Source of the DNA: Eubacteriales bacterium
GTDB taxonomy: Bacteria > Bacillota_A > Clostridia > Christensenellales > Aristaeellaceae
Direction: 5' to 3'
Assembly: GCA_028692205.1 (NCBI GenBank)
Contig: JAQUXV010000023.1
Span: forward strand, 1-15,392
DNA length: 15,392 nt
A program made the position numbers and the translations under genes. Positions 1-7,116 of the stretch are shown here, piece after piece (the stretch's first letter is position 1; each line of letters opens with the position of its first letter). Below the pieces are notes generated by a model. The model did not search any database. It was not told where the DNA came from and was given only the letters and a program-made list of their open reading frames with translations.

Positions 1-156
1 CATGATACCTGCCCCGATACCTATGTCCGCCCGGACCATGGCCGCATGATCTGGAACGAGAAGGGTCGACCGGGTTATGGCCTGTACGACCGGGCGCTGG
101 GCATCGCCTACCTGAACGGGCTTTGGGAAGCGATTGTTAAATCTGAGAAAAAATAG
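1..156 (+). CDS. uxuA: Mannonate dehydratase, C-terminal end (5' truncated by window)
   Basis: Only the last 51 codons are visible, in frame 1 from the first base to a TAG stop. The peptide contains RPDHGRMIW, then [21 protein letters not shown], which I recognise as the conserved C-terminus of mannonate dehydratase (UxuA family). The family converts D-mannonate to 2-keto-3-deoxygluconate in cytoplasmic hexuronate (glucuronate) breakdown and is metal dependent; the histidine in the RPDHGR segment belongs to its conserved metal/active-site region. The call rests on recalled family sequence, since the catalytic core is outside the window. The gene ends about 180 bases before the next one, which has its own promoter, so the two are probably not co-transcribed. 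Confidence 0.8.
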   Translation, partial: HDTCPDTYVRPDHGRMIWNEKGRPGYGLYDRALGIAYLNGLWEAIVKSEKK

Positions 157-178
157 GGAAAAATCCTCCAAAGAGCGC

Positions 179-210
179 CGCGCTGGGTTCAACCCCTCGC
201 GACACTTTTT
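179..210 (+). terminator. Possible terminator after uxuA
   Basis: CGCG (179-182) can pair with CGCG (198-201), and GGG (185-187) with CCC (193-195), across a symmetric CT/CT internal loop and a TTCAA loop. Four bases later there is a run of five T. The stem is short and the T-run is slightly displaced, so this is only a plausible intrinsic terminator for the mannonate dehydratase gene. Confidence 0.45.
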
Positions 211-258
211 AGTTAGAATACAGGCGTTTGCGCGTGTTTGCCCGGTCTGCAGGCCGCG

Positions 259-287
259 TTGACGGTTTCCGGTGACTTTGTTATAAT
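259..287 (+). promoter_or_regulatory. Sigma-A-type promoter for the 5'-nucleotidase gene
   Basis: TTGACG (259-264) and TATAAT (282-287) are separated by exactly 17 bases, a near-consensus housekeeping promoter. Transcription would start near 294, giving a leader of about 45 nt that ends in a strong ribosome binding site (AGGAGGAA, 326-333) five bases before the ATG at 339. Confidence 0.85.
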
Positions 288-338
288 CATTGCGGAAGAT
301 TCTTCTTGCAACACAACCGAACATGAGGAGGAACGATC

Positions 339-1994
339 ATGAAAAAGTGGCTTTCCATCCTGTTGGCGCTGGCAATGCTCGCCGGTTGTCTGTCGCCCGC
401 GGCACTCGCGGAACAGAAGGTAGACCTGAGCGGCAAGCTGGTAATTGTGCATACCAACGATATCCACGGCTACGCGGATACCGATCTGTCCGAACCGTCG
501 GTAGGCTATGCGCAGATTAAGCAATATCGTGAGGACGCCAAAGCCCTCGGCGCGGATACGCTGCTGCTGGACGACGGCGACGCCTCGCAGGGGCAGCCGA
601 TCGTTAATCTGGACAAGGGCTTGAACGCCATCAAATTCATGAACGCCACGGGCTACGACGCGATGGCCCCCGGCAACCATGAGTTTGACTGGGGCGTCGA
701 CCAGTTCCTGCAGAACGCGGAAACGGCCGAATTCCCCATCCTGTGCGCGAACATGCTGCGTACGTCCGATAAAACCCTGTACTTCGAGCCTTACAAAATC
801 TTTGAAACCGGCAATTATAAGGTTGGCGTAATCGGCCTGGATACGCCGGAAACCCTCACCAAGGCCAACCCCGCCCTGATGCAGAACGTTACCTTCCTGA
901 TGGACGGCGATCTGTACGCCTGTGTCCAGCAGTATGTGGACGAGCTGAAAGCGGAGAACTGCGACCTGATCGTCGTGATGGGGCATCTGGGCATTGATGA
1001 AGAAAGCACAGGCCACCGCTCCACCGATGTGATTGCCAACACAACGGGCATCGACCTGTTTATCGACGGCCACAGCCATGTGGAACTGAACGAGGAAGTG
1101 CAGCAGAAGCATGAGGAAGGCGCGGAGGATGTGCCGACCACCCTGCTGGTGAGCACGGGCTGCTACGGCCATAATATCGGCGAAGTTGTATTTGACGGCG
1201 AAAGCCTGAGAGCCTCGCTCTACAAAGCGCAGGTTACCGAAGTCAGCGCTGAGTACGGCGATGCCGACGTCAGCGAGCTGATTGGCGGGATCGACGATGC
1301 GATCGACGCGCAGCTTTCCGCCACCTTCGCCAAAACCGAAGTGCTCCTGAACGGCGAACGCGCCCCGGGCGTCCGCACCGAGGAGACGAACCTTGGCGAT
1401 TTCTGCACCGACGCGATGCTGTGGGAGGCCAACCAGTCCTACAGCGAGCCGGTGGTTGCGGCCTTCAACAACGGCGGCGGCATCCGCGCCAGCATCCAGA
1501 TTGGCGATATCACCATGAAGGATATGAAGACCGTATTCCCCTTCGGCAACACCCTGCAGATTATGACCCTGAAGGGCAGCGAACTGCTGGAGCTGATGGA
1601 GGCTTCCACCTACTGCACGCCCGAACCGCTGGGCGGCTTTATGCAGGTATCGGGAATCGTGATGACCATTGATACCACCGTGGCTTACGAGAACGGCGAT
1701 CAGTATCCCGGCTCCACCTACTACGCGCCCGCCAAGCCCGGCAGCCGCGTAACCATCGAGAGCGTAGGCGGCGAGCCCTTCGACCTGAACGCGGATTACA
1801 TTGTCGCCACCAACGATTTCACCGCCGCCGGCGGCGATGCCGCCTATGTGCTCAAGTATGCCAACCAGCAGACGGGGTACAACACTTATGTGGCGCTGGA
1901 AGACGCGCTGATCAACTACACCAGCGAAGTGCTCGGCGGGGTGATCGGCGATCAGTATGCCGAGCCGCAAGGCCGCATTACCGTTATCCAGTAA
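339..1994 (+). CDS. Secreted 5'-nucleotidase / UshA-family metallophosphatase
   Basis: A 551-residue exported enzyme. The N-terminus is a signal peptide: basic MKKW, a hydrophobic stretch, then both a lipobox-like LAGC (14-17) and a signal-peptidase I-like ALA|EQ (22-26), so it may be a lipoprotein or freely secreted. The metallophosphatase domain shows all the usual metal-site motifs: HTNDIHG (D41, H43), DDGDASQG (D81), GNHEFD (N113, H114), MGHLG (H216) and DGHSH (H245, H247). The C-terminal 5'-nucleotidase domain has NNGGGIR (377-383), PFGN (401-404) and ATNDFTAAGGD (490-500), which bind the nucleoside in this family. It would hydrolyse nucleotides, or related phosphoesters, outside the membrane to release nucleosides and phosphate. 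There is no LPxTG or SLH anchor. The substrate (5'-NMP, 2',3'-cyclic NMP, UDP-sugar) cannot be told from sequence. It appears monocistronic. The start is set by the strong Shine-Dalgarno. Confidence 0.92.
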   Translation: MKKWLSILLALAMLAGCLSPAALAEQKVDLSGKLVIVHTNDIHGYADTDLSEPSVGYAQIKQYREDAKALGADTLLLDDGDASQGQPIVNLDKGLNAIKFMNATGYDAMAPGNHEFDWGVDQFLQNAETAEFPILCANMLRTSDKTLYFEPYKIFETGNYKVGVIGLDTPETLTKANPALMQNVTFLMDGDLYACVQQYVDELKAENCDLIVVMGHLGIDEESTGHRSTDVIANTTGIDLFIDGHSHVELNEEVQQKHEEGAEDVPTTLLVSTGCYGHNIGEVVFDGESLRASLYKAQVTEVSAEYGDADVSELIGGIDDAIDAQLSATFAKTEVLLNGERAPGVRTEETNLGDFCTDAMLWEANQSYSEPVVAAFNNGGGIRASIQIGDITMKDMKTVFPFGNTLQIMTLKGSELLELMEASTYCTPEPLGGFMQVSGIVMTIDTTVAYENGDQYPGSTYYAPAKPGSRVTIESVGGEPFDLNADYIVATNDFTAAGGDAAYVLKYANQQTGYNTYVALEDALINYTSEVLGGVIGDQYAEPQGRITVIQ

Positions 1995-2036
1995 CGGCAG
2001 GCTTGCCGGTACGCAGCAACTTCTAAAACCTGATTA

Positions 2037-2078
2037 GGCCGGTTGGGGCGGGGCTTTGGCTTTCCGCCCCGGCCGGCC
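2037..2078 (+). terminator. Very stable hairpin, probable nucleotidase terminator
   Basis: GGCCGGTTGGGGCGG (2037-2051) pairs along its whole length with CCGCCCCGGCCGGCC (2064-2078): 15 pairs, two of them G-U, around a 12-nt loop. The only T-run (TTTT, 2086-2089) starts seven bases beyond the stem, so it is not a textbook intrinsic terminator. It may act in termination, mRNA 3'-end protection or both. Confidence 0.55.
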
Positions 2079-2292
2079 CTTGCCGTTTTCCCTCGCGCTT
2101 GCGGCCGCATTCGGCCGGGGGCGGGGCCTTCGTACGCGAACCCTGCGAAGCGGGTTGATTGGGGGCAATGGAAGAAATCTTCAAACCGAGGTACGCTATG
2201 ACGGAAGAACGAAATAAACCCGGCGTATGCTGAAACGAAAATGAAAAAATATTCTTTTTCTGCGGGGAACGTAAAAAAACTGGAACTACATC

Positions 2293-2322
2293 TTGACGAA
2301 AGCCGCCTTTTGCGGATAGAAT
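2293..2322 (+). promoter_or_regulatory. Promoter of the glgBCDA operon
   Basis: TTGACG (2293-2298) and TAGAAT (2317-2322) are 18 bases apart. An A-rich run lies just upstream, as in UP elements. Transcription would start near 2329, leaving an unusually long leader of about 197 nt before the glgB ATG. No clear CcpA (cre) site was found around it. Confidence 0.75.
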
Positions 2323-2361
2323 AGAACCAGAGATCAGTTCTGAGATTTGGAAACCATAAAT

Positions 2362-2433
2362 CGTCCATTCCCGCACATCCGCGGTGGGTTCGTATGGACG
2401 TATTCAAGTCACCGCCTGTGCGGGTGGGGTTTT
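2362..2433 (+). promoter_or_regulatory. Attenuator-like alternative hairpins in the glg leader
   Basis: CGTCCAT (2362-2368) pairs with ATGGACG (2394-2400), and inside it CCCGC (2370-2374) pairs with GTGGG (2384-2388). The segment CCCGCACA (2370-2377) is also perfectly complementary to TGTGCGGG (2417-2424). That second segment otherwise forms a terminator-like stem (CACCGC 2410-2415 with GCGGTG-like 2420-2426, one G bulged) followed by GGGTTTTC. The pairings exclude each other, as in transcription attenuators. The T-run is only four long, which weakens the terminator reading. No known riboswitch class was recognised. Confidence 0.35.
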
Positions 2434-2458
2434 CGGCAACGAACGGAAATAGCCTAAT

Positions 2459-2525
2459 CAGCCCGAGGGCGACCGCGCCGTTCCGCGGCGGGCTGTATCA
2501 TCAATTCGATTAAGGGGGTCGCCCT
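2459..2525 (+). promoter_or_regulatory. Bulged hairpin able to form a pseudoknot over the glgB start
   Basis: CAGCCCG (2459-2465) pairs with CGGGCTG (2489-2495), and CCGCG (2473-2477) with CGCGG (2484-2488), continuous on the 3' side. The 5' side carries a 7-nt bulge, AGGGCGA (2466-2472). That bulge is exactly complementary to TCGCCCT (2519-2525), the seven bases between the Shine-Dalgarno and the glgB AUG. If formed, the pairing would block ribosome loading. All of this is read from complementarity; folding and function are inferred. Confidence 0.45.
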
Positions 2526-4613
2526 ATGAAGTATATACCGCCTTCCGAAGAGGTACGCAACGCGTTCCATCAGGGCTCAAATCGCCGGGCGTATGAAATG
2601 CTCGGCGCCCATCCCTGTATGGAAGGCGACGTGCAAAAATGGCATTTTTCACTCTGGGCGCCCAACGCGAAGCACGTCGCGCTGATTGGGAGCTTTAACA
2701 ACTGGAATAAAAGCAGCAACCCCATGCAAAAACAGTATGACGGAACATGGGAGCTTCGGCTGACGCGGGACGAGCTGTGGGAAAATGCGCCTGAGGACGG
2801 AATGCCCGCCTACAAATACGCCGTCTGGGGACAGGACGATCTTTGGCGCATGAAGACGGATCCCTACGGCTTTGCCACCGAGCTTCGCCCCAATATGGCC
2901 AGCCGTTTGTACGATCTGGACGGGTATGCGTGGAACGACCGGAAATGGATGGAGAAACGCTCCTCCTTCAACCCGTATGTAAGCCCGATCAATATTTACG
3001 AGGTGCATATCGGCTCCTGGCGCCGGCATGAGGACGGCAGTTTTTACAGCTATAAAGAATTTGCGGACGAGCTGATCCCCTATGTGCTGGAGATGGGTTA
3101 TACCCATGTGGAACTGCTGCCGGTGATGGAACACCCGCTGGATATGTCCTGGGGATATCAGATTACGGGGTTTTACGCGCCGACTGCGCGGTACGGAACA
3201 CCGAAGGAACTGATGCAGCTGATTGACCGCTGCCACCAGGCGGGCATCGGCGTACTGCTGGACTGGGTGCCCGCGCATTTTCCCAAAGACGAGGCGGGCC
3301 TGTACCGGATGGACGGTACGCCGCTGTACAGCCATCCGGATTCCCGGCGCGGCGAGATCGCCCAATGGGGCACGATGCTGTTTGATTTCGCACGCGGCGA
3401 GGTGGAAAGCTTCCTGCTGAGCAACGCGTGCTTCTGGCTGGAGATGTATCACGCCGACGGCCTGCGGGTGGACGCGGTGAGCGGAATCCTGTATTACGAC
3501 TTTTGCAAGGAACCGGGCGAATGGCTGCCCAACGCTTACGGCGGACGTGAAAACCTGGACGCTATCGCATTCCTTCGCCGGATGAACGAGACGGTGTACC
3601 ATGATTTTGCCGGGGTCATGATGGTGGCGGAGGAAAGCACCTCTTACCCGATGGTCACCGCGCCAACCTATCTTGGCGGGCTTGGATTCGGCTTCAAATG
3701 GAACATGGGCTGGATGAACGACATTCTTTCCTACATTAAAAAAGACACCGTTTACCGCAAGTATCATCACGATAAATTAACGTTCAGCATGTTTTACGCT
3801 TTCAGCGAAAACTACATTCTGCCCTTCTCCCACGACGAAGTAGTGCACGGCAAACACAGTATGCTGGATAAGAATCCGGGCGACCTCTGGCAAAAATTTG
3901 CCGGGCTACGCGCGCTGTACGGCTACACCATGGCCCACCCGGGCAAGAAGCTGCTGTTTATGGGCAGCGAGTTTGCGCACTTTATCGAGTGGAAGTACGA
4001 CGACCAGCTGGACTGGTTCCTGCTGGTATACGACCGTCATCCGCAGGTGCAGCAGTGTGTGAAAACACTGAACCACCTGTACAGCGGCACCCCGGCGCTT
4101 CACGAGGTGGATACGTCATGGGACGGCTTTCAGTGGATCACCGCCAACGATTCGGACAACAGCGTTATTGCGTTCCTGCGTACGGACCGTAAGGGAAACG
4201 CCGTTCTCTGTGTGGCGAACTTCACACCGGTGTTCCACCCTATTTATCGTATCGGGCTTCCGCTGATGGGCGAGCTGAACGAACTGTTTAACACCGATCG
4301 GGCGGAGTTCGGCGGCAGCGACCAGTACAATGCATACGAAATCCATGCGGAACCAGGAGAATTCAACGGTTTTCCGTTCCATGCGGACGTGTGCGTGCCC
4401 CCGTTGAGCTGCTGCTATTTCACGTATGAAAAACGCTTTGCGCAGGTCGAGGACGACGCCGAACGACTGGAAGCGGAGCAAAGGAGAGGATCGCCTATGC
4501 AAACGGAAGCGAGGGCGGCCGGGGAGGACGCAGGCGCGCCCCCACCGACGGTCGGAGAGGAACAAACCGAGAAACTATACGTGAGGGGAAGCGCCGATCA
4601 TACTTTGGTATAA
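2526..4613 (+). CDS. glgB: 1,4-alpha-glucan (glycogen) branching enzyme
   Basis: A 695-residue GH13 branching enzyme that cuts an alpha-1,4 chain and rejoins it as an alpha-1,6 branch on glycogen in the cytoplasm. An N-terminal CBM48-type beta domain (about 25-130, with FSLWAPNA and GSFNNWN) is followed by the catalytic barrel. Region I is LDWVPAHFP (245-253), region II DGLRVDAV with nucleophile D316, region III MVAEEST with the acid/base at E369/E370, and region IV FSHDEVVHG with H436 and D437. The longer N1 module of E. coli-type enzymes is absent. The all-beta C-terminal domain ends near YEKR (634-637). After it comes an odd, charged and low-complexity tail of nearly 60 residues. Start: AAGGGGG (2512-2518) seven bases before ATG. 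It is the first gene of glgB-C-D-A, preceded by a structured leader. Confidence 0.96.
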   Translation: MKYIPPSEEVRNAFHQGSNRRAYEMLGAHPCMEGDVQKWHFSLWAPNAKHVALIGSFNNWNKSSNPMQKQYDGTWELRLTRDELWENAPEDGMPAYKYAVWGQDDLWRMKTDPYGFATELRPNMASRLYDLDGYAWNDRKWMEKRSSFNPYVSPINIYEVHIGSWRRHEDGSFYSYKEFADELIPYVLEMGYTHVELLPVMEHPLDMSWGYQITGFYAPTARYGTPKELMQLIDRCHQAGIGVLLDWVPAHFPKDEAGLYRMDGTPLYSHPDSRRGEIAQWGTMLFDFARGEVESFLLSNACFWLEMYHADGLRVDAVSGILYYDFCKEPGEWLPNAYGGRENLDAIAFLRRMNETVYHDFAGVMMVAEESTSYPMVTAPTYLGGLGFGFKWNMGWMNDILSYIKKDTVYRKYHHDKLTFSMFYAFSENYILPFSHDEVVHGKHSMLDKNPGDLWQKFAGLRALYGYTMAHPGKKLLFMGSEFAHFIEWKYDDQLDWFLLVYDRHPQVQQCVKTLNHLYSGTPALHEVDTSWDGFQWITANDSDNSVIAFLRTDRKGNAVLCVANFTPVFHPIYRIGLPLMGELNELFNTDRAEFGGSDQYNAYEIHAEPGEFNGFPFHADVCVPPLSCCYFTYEKRFAQVEDDAERLEAEQRRGSPMQTEARAAGEDAGAPPPTVGEEQTEKLYVRGSADHTLV

Positions 4614-4633
4614 ACGGTTTAATCGGTTTATAC
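4608..4633 (+). repeat. Palindrome across the glgB stop codon
   Basis: GTATAAAC (4608-4615) and GTTTATAC (4626-4633) are perfect inverted repeats around a 10-base centre, and the glgB TAA stop lies inside the left arm. The centre also holds a direct repeat, CGGTTTA at 4615-4621 and 4624-4630. It could be an mRNA hairpin between glgB and glgC or a protein-binding site. It is AU-rich and lacks a T-run, so a terminator is unlikely. Confidence 0.4.
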
Positions 4634-4712
4634 GCGGCTTTCGGGCGGGTTCCGCGCAGGGCGCAGGAAAGACGCGATGGTTTTCCCATAACACAAAAGG
4701 AGTGGATCCCGG

Positions 4713-5885
4713 ATGCTGAAAAAGAAACAATGTATCGCCATGCTGCTCGCGGGAGGGCAGGGGAGCCGGTTGGGGATTTTAACGGCGAACATGGCAAAAC
4801 CCGCCATCCCCTATGGCGGCAAATACCGTATCATCGATTTTCCGCTCAGTAACTGCGCCAACAGCGGCATCGACGTCGTGGGCGTGCTGACGCAGTATCA
4901 GCCGCTGGAGCTGAACGCCTATATCGGCAGCGGCTCCCCCTGGGATTTGGACCTTGCTCACGGCGGCGTATATGTTTTACCGCCGTATGTGAAAGGCAAG
5001 CAGGGCGAGTGGTACAGCGGAACGGCCAATGCCATCTATCAGAACGTATCGTTTATTGAGCAGTTTAACCCCGAGTACGTGCTCATCCTGAGCGGCGACC
5101 ACATTTATAAGATGGATTATAACGCCATGCTGCGTTACCATATCGAGCGCGAGGCGGACGTGACCATCGCCGTTCGCGAAGTGCCCTGGGAGGAGGCTCC
5201 CCGTTTCGGTATCATGAATACCGATAAGGACAACGTGATCGTAGAGTTTGAGGAGAAGCCGCCCAAGCCCAAGAACAACAAGGCCAGCATGGGCGTGTAC
5301 ATGTTCACCTGGGAGAAACTCCGCAAATACCTCCAGCAGGACGCCGAAACCCCCGGCAGCAGCAACGATTTCGGTAAAAACATCATCCCCAATATGCTGG
5401 ATGACCACCAAAAGCTCTACGCCTATGATTTCGAGGGCTATTGGAAGGATGTCGGCACCATTGAAAGCCTCTGGGAGGCAAATATGGACTTGCTTCATAT
5501 GCCGATGCCGATCGACCTGTATGATAAGAAGTGGCGCATCTATGGCCGGAACCCGGGGGAGACGCCGCATTATATCGCTTCCGGTGGGGTCGCGAAAACC
5601 AGCCTTATCACCGAAGGGTGCGAGGTATACGGTCGTGTGGAACACAGCGTGCTGTTTTCGGGCGTTGAAGTGAAAGAGGGCGCGATTGTGGTGGACAGCG
5701 TCATCATGCCGAACGCCGTTGTGGGGCGCGGAGCCTGCGTATGCCGCGCGATCGTTGCCGAAGGCGCAGTGATCGGCGCGGGGGCCCGCGTAGGCGAGGA
5801 AACCGGCAACATTGCCGTGGTAGGTCAAAACGTGAAGCTCGCGGCGGGCGAAACGGTGAAGGCTGGAGAACAGCGCGCCATTTAA
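4713..5885 (+). CDS. glgC: Glucose-1-phosphate adenylyltransferase (ADP-glucose pyrophosphorylase), catalytic subunit
   Basis: A 390-residue enzyme that makes ADP-glucose from ATP and glucose-1-phosphate, the committed step of bacterial glycogen synthesis. The N-terminal nucleotidyltransferase domain has the pyrophosphorylase loop LAGGQGSRL (12-20), the [15 protein letters not shown] segment (29-43), GTANAIYQN (103-111), [11 protein letters not shown] (126-136, with the catalytic aspartate) and FEEKP (179-183) of the glucose-1-phosphate site. [15 protein letters not shown] follows, and the C-terminal part is a left-handed beta-helix with V/I-x-D/N-S-V/I repeats. Length is normal for Firmicutes GlgC. 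A Shine-Dalgarno AAAGGAG (4696-4702) lies ten bases before the ATG. It is 99 bases after glgB and 35 before glgD, with which it probably forms a mixed tetramer. Confidence 0.96.
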   Translation: MLKKKQCIAMLLAGGQGSRLGILTANMAKPAIPYGGKYRIIDFPLSNCANSGIDVVGVLTQYQPLELNAYIGSGSPWDLDLAHGGVYVLPPYVKGKQGEWYSGTANAIYQNVSFIEQFNPEYVLILSGDHIYKMDYNAMLRYHIEREADVTIAVREVPWEEAPRFGIMNTDKDNVIVEFEEKPPKPKNNKASMGVYMFTWEKLRKYLQQDAETPGSSNDFGKNIIPNMLDDHQKLYAYDFEGYWKDVGTIESLWEANMDLLHMPMPIDLYDKKWRIYGRNPGETPHYIASGGVAKTSLITEGCEVYGRVEHSVLFSGVEVKEGAIVVDSVIMPNAVVGRGACVCRAIVAEGAVIGAGARVGEETGNIAVVGQNVKLAAGETVKAGEQRAI

Positions 5886-5920
5886 CGCTCGAACAAACCG
5901 TAGGAAAAGAGGGAAACACC

Positions 5921-7048
5921 ATGGCCATGAAAAATGTATTAGGAATGATTTATACCGGCGAGAGGGACAGCTTTTTACGAGAACTCACCCTCTTACGCGC
6001 CATCGCCGCCATGCCCGTCGCGGGCCGCTACCGGGTGATCGACTTTTTGGTCAGCAGCATGGTGAACAGCGGTATCAAAAACGTCGGCGTAATTATGCAG
6101 AAAAACTATCACAGCCTGATGGACCATCTGGGCAGCGGCAAGGAGTGGGATCTGCACGGCAAGAACGACGGCCTCTACATTCTCCCGCCGTTCCTGACGC
6201 GTGAAAACGTGGGCGTATACAGCGGCAGCCTTGATGCCATCCATTCCAACTTCGGTTACCTGCGTCGCAGCAAACAGGAGTATGTGCTGCTATGCAACAG
6301 CCTGATTATCTTCAACGCCGATTTTAACGAGATGTTCGATCAGCATCGCCAGAGCGGCGCGGATGTAACCATCATGTATACCAAAAACCCCGATATGCGC
6401 CGCCCGGAATACGGCATCTACTTCGACATCGATTCCGAAGGAATGATCGCCGATGTGGAGATCGACCCCACCAAGCCGCGGTATGAGAACACCTGCATGG
6501 AGGTTTTCCTGCTTCGCAAGGATCTGATGATCGATCTGGTGGATCGCGGCGCGGCGCACGGCTACCACGACCTGACGCGGGATGTGTTCCAGCGGATGAT
6601 CCGCGACGCCGGGATGCGCGTGGGCGGCTATGAGTACAAGGACGTTTGCTACCGCATGGACAGTGTGCAAAGCTACTTCAAGTTCAACCTGGATGTGATC
6701 GACCCCAAAATCCGCCATGCGCTCTTTAGCGAGGATAAACCCGTGTATACCAAAGTGCGCGACGAGCTGCCTGCGCGGCATCTGGAAAACGCCAACGTAA
6801 CCAACTCGATCGTAGCGGACGGCTGCATTATCGACGGCACGGTGGAACACAGCGTGCTCTTCCGCGGTGTAAAAGTGGCAAAAGGCGCACAGATTAAGAA
6901 CTGTATCATTATGCAGGACAGCGTGATTGAGGAAAACGCTCATCTGGAAAACTGCATTCTGGATAAGCAGGCGGTTATCCAGAGCGGCGGCAAGCTGATC
7001 GGTCCCAGCGGTTATCCCATTGTGATCTCCAAAAATATGAAGATCTAG
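5921..7048 (+). CDS. glgD: GlgD, non-catalytic partner subunit of ADP-glucose pyrophosphorylase
   Basis: A 375-residue GlgC paralogue. It keeps the fold markers (PVAGRYRVIDF, NSGIKNVGV, GSGKEWDL, then a C-terminal beta-helix with VEHSVLFRGVKV). It has lost the catalytic features: the glycine-rich LAGGQGSRL loop is replaced by GMIYTGERDSFLREL, and the [10 protein letters not shown] aspartate motif by LCNSLIIFNADF. This matches the GlgD family of Firmicutes, which joins GlgC and changes its activity (shown for Geobacillus stearothermophilus). The open frame runs further upstream inside glgC, but GAGGG (5909-5913) seven bases before ATG 5921 and the normal length fix the start. A second in-frame ATG two codons later (5927) is possible. 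It lies between glgC and glgA in the operon. Confidence 0.94.
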   Translation: MAMKNVLGMIYTGERDSFLRELTLLRAIAAMPVAGRYRVIDFLVSSMVNSGIKNVGVIMQKNYHSLMDHLGSGKEWDLHGKNDGLYILPPFLTRENVGVYSGSLDAIHSNFGYLRRSKQEYVLLCNSLIIFNADFNEMFDQHRQSGADVTIMYTKNPDMRRPEYGIYFDIDSEGMIADVEIDPTKPRYENTCMEVFLLRKDLMIDLVDRGAAHGYHDLTRDVFQRMIRDAGMRVGGYEYKDVCYRMDSVQSYFKFNLDVIDPKIRHALFSEDKPVYTKVRDELPARHLENANVTNSIVADGCIIDGTVEHSVLFRGVKVAKGAQIKNCIIMQDSVIEENAHLENCILDKQAVIQSGGKLIGPSGYPIVISKNMKI

Positions 7049-7082
7049 CCCGGTTAAATTGCCGCTTGGGCGGATACACCAA

Positions 7083-7099
7083 GGCCTCCGGCGGAGGCC
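7083..7099 (+). repeat. Hairpin just upstream of the glgA ribosome binding site
   Basis: GGCCTCC (7083-7089) and GGAGGCC (7093-7099) form a perfect 7-bp stem with a GGC loop, three bases before the glgA Shine-Dalgarno (AAGGAG, 7103-7108). The CTCC in the left arm could alternatively pair with GGAG of that Shine-Dalgarno. It may tune glgA translation or stabilise the mRNA; it has no T-run. Confidence 0.45.
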
Positions 7100-7116
7100 G
7101 GCAAGGAGCGTAAGCA

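Larger units (their letters stand above)
1995..2525. other. 531-base intergenic region before the glycogen operon
   Basis: No convincing protein gene is present. In order it holds a small hairpin right after the nucleotidase stop (CGGCA 1995-1999 with TGCCG 2004-2008), a very stable GC hairpin (2037-2078), a GC-rich stretch, an A/T-rich stretch with a GAAAAA/TTTTTC hairpin (2243-2260 approximately), an A-run at about 2272-2278 that could act as an UP element, the glg promoter (2293-2322) and a structured leader of about 197 nt (2329-2525). The leader elements are listed separately. Confidence 0.7.

Noticed and set aside
213..1970. 585-codon open frame antisense to the 5'-nucleotidase
   Set aside because: It mirrors the nucleotidase codon pattern on the opposite strand and has no recognisable domain; the plus-strand frame has a promoter, ribosome site, signal peptide and full motifs.
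2168..2233. 21-codon ORF (starts MEEIFKPRYAM) upstream of the glg promoter
   Set aside because: GGGGG lies only two bases before the ATG, it is upstream of the mapped-by-eye promoter, and it is too short to support.
2649..3770. 373-codon open frame antisense to glgB
   Set aside because: Shadow of the branching enzyme; no domain or start signal.
4977..5828. 283-codon open frame antisense to glgC, and a similar one at 6290-7117 antisense to glgD
   Set aside because: Both mirror conserved plus-strand coding and show composition artefacts rich in H, V and A, with no motif.
5741..5920. N-terminal extension of glgD overlapping glgC
   Set aside because: Arginine-rich nonsense sequence; GAGGG before ATG 5921 and family length fix the true start.
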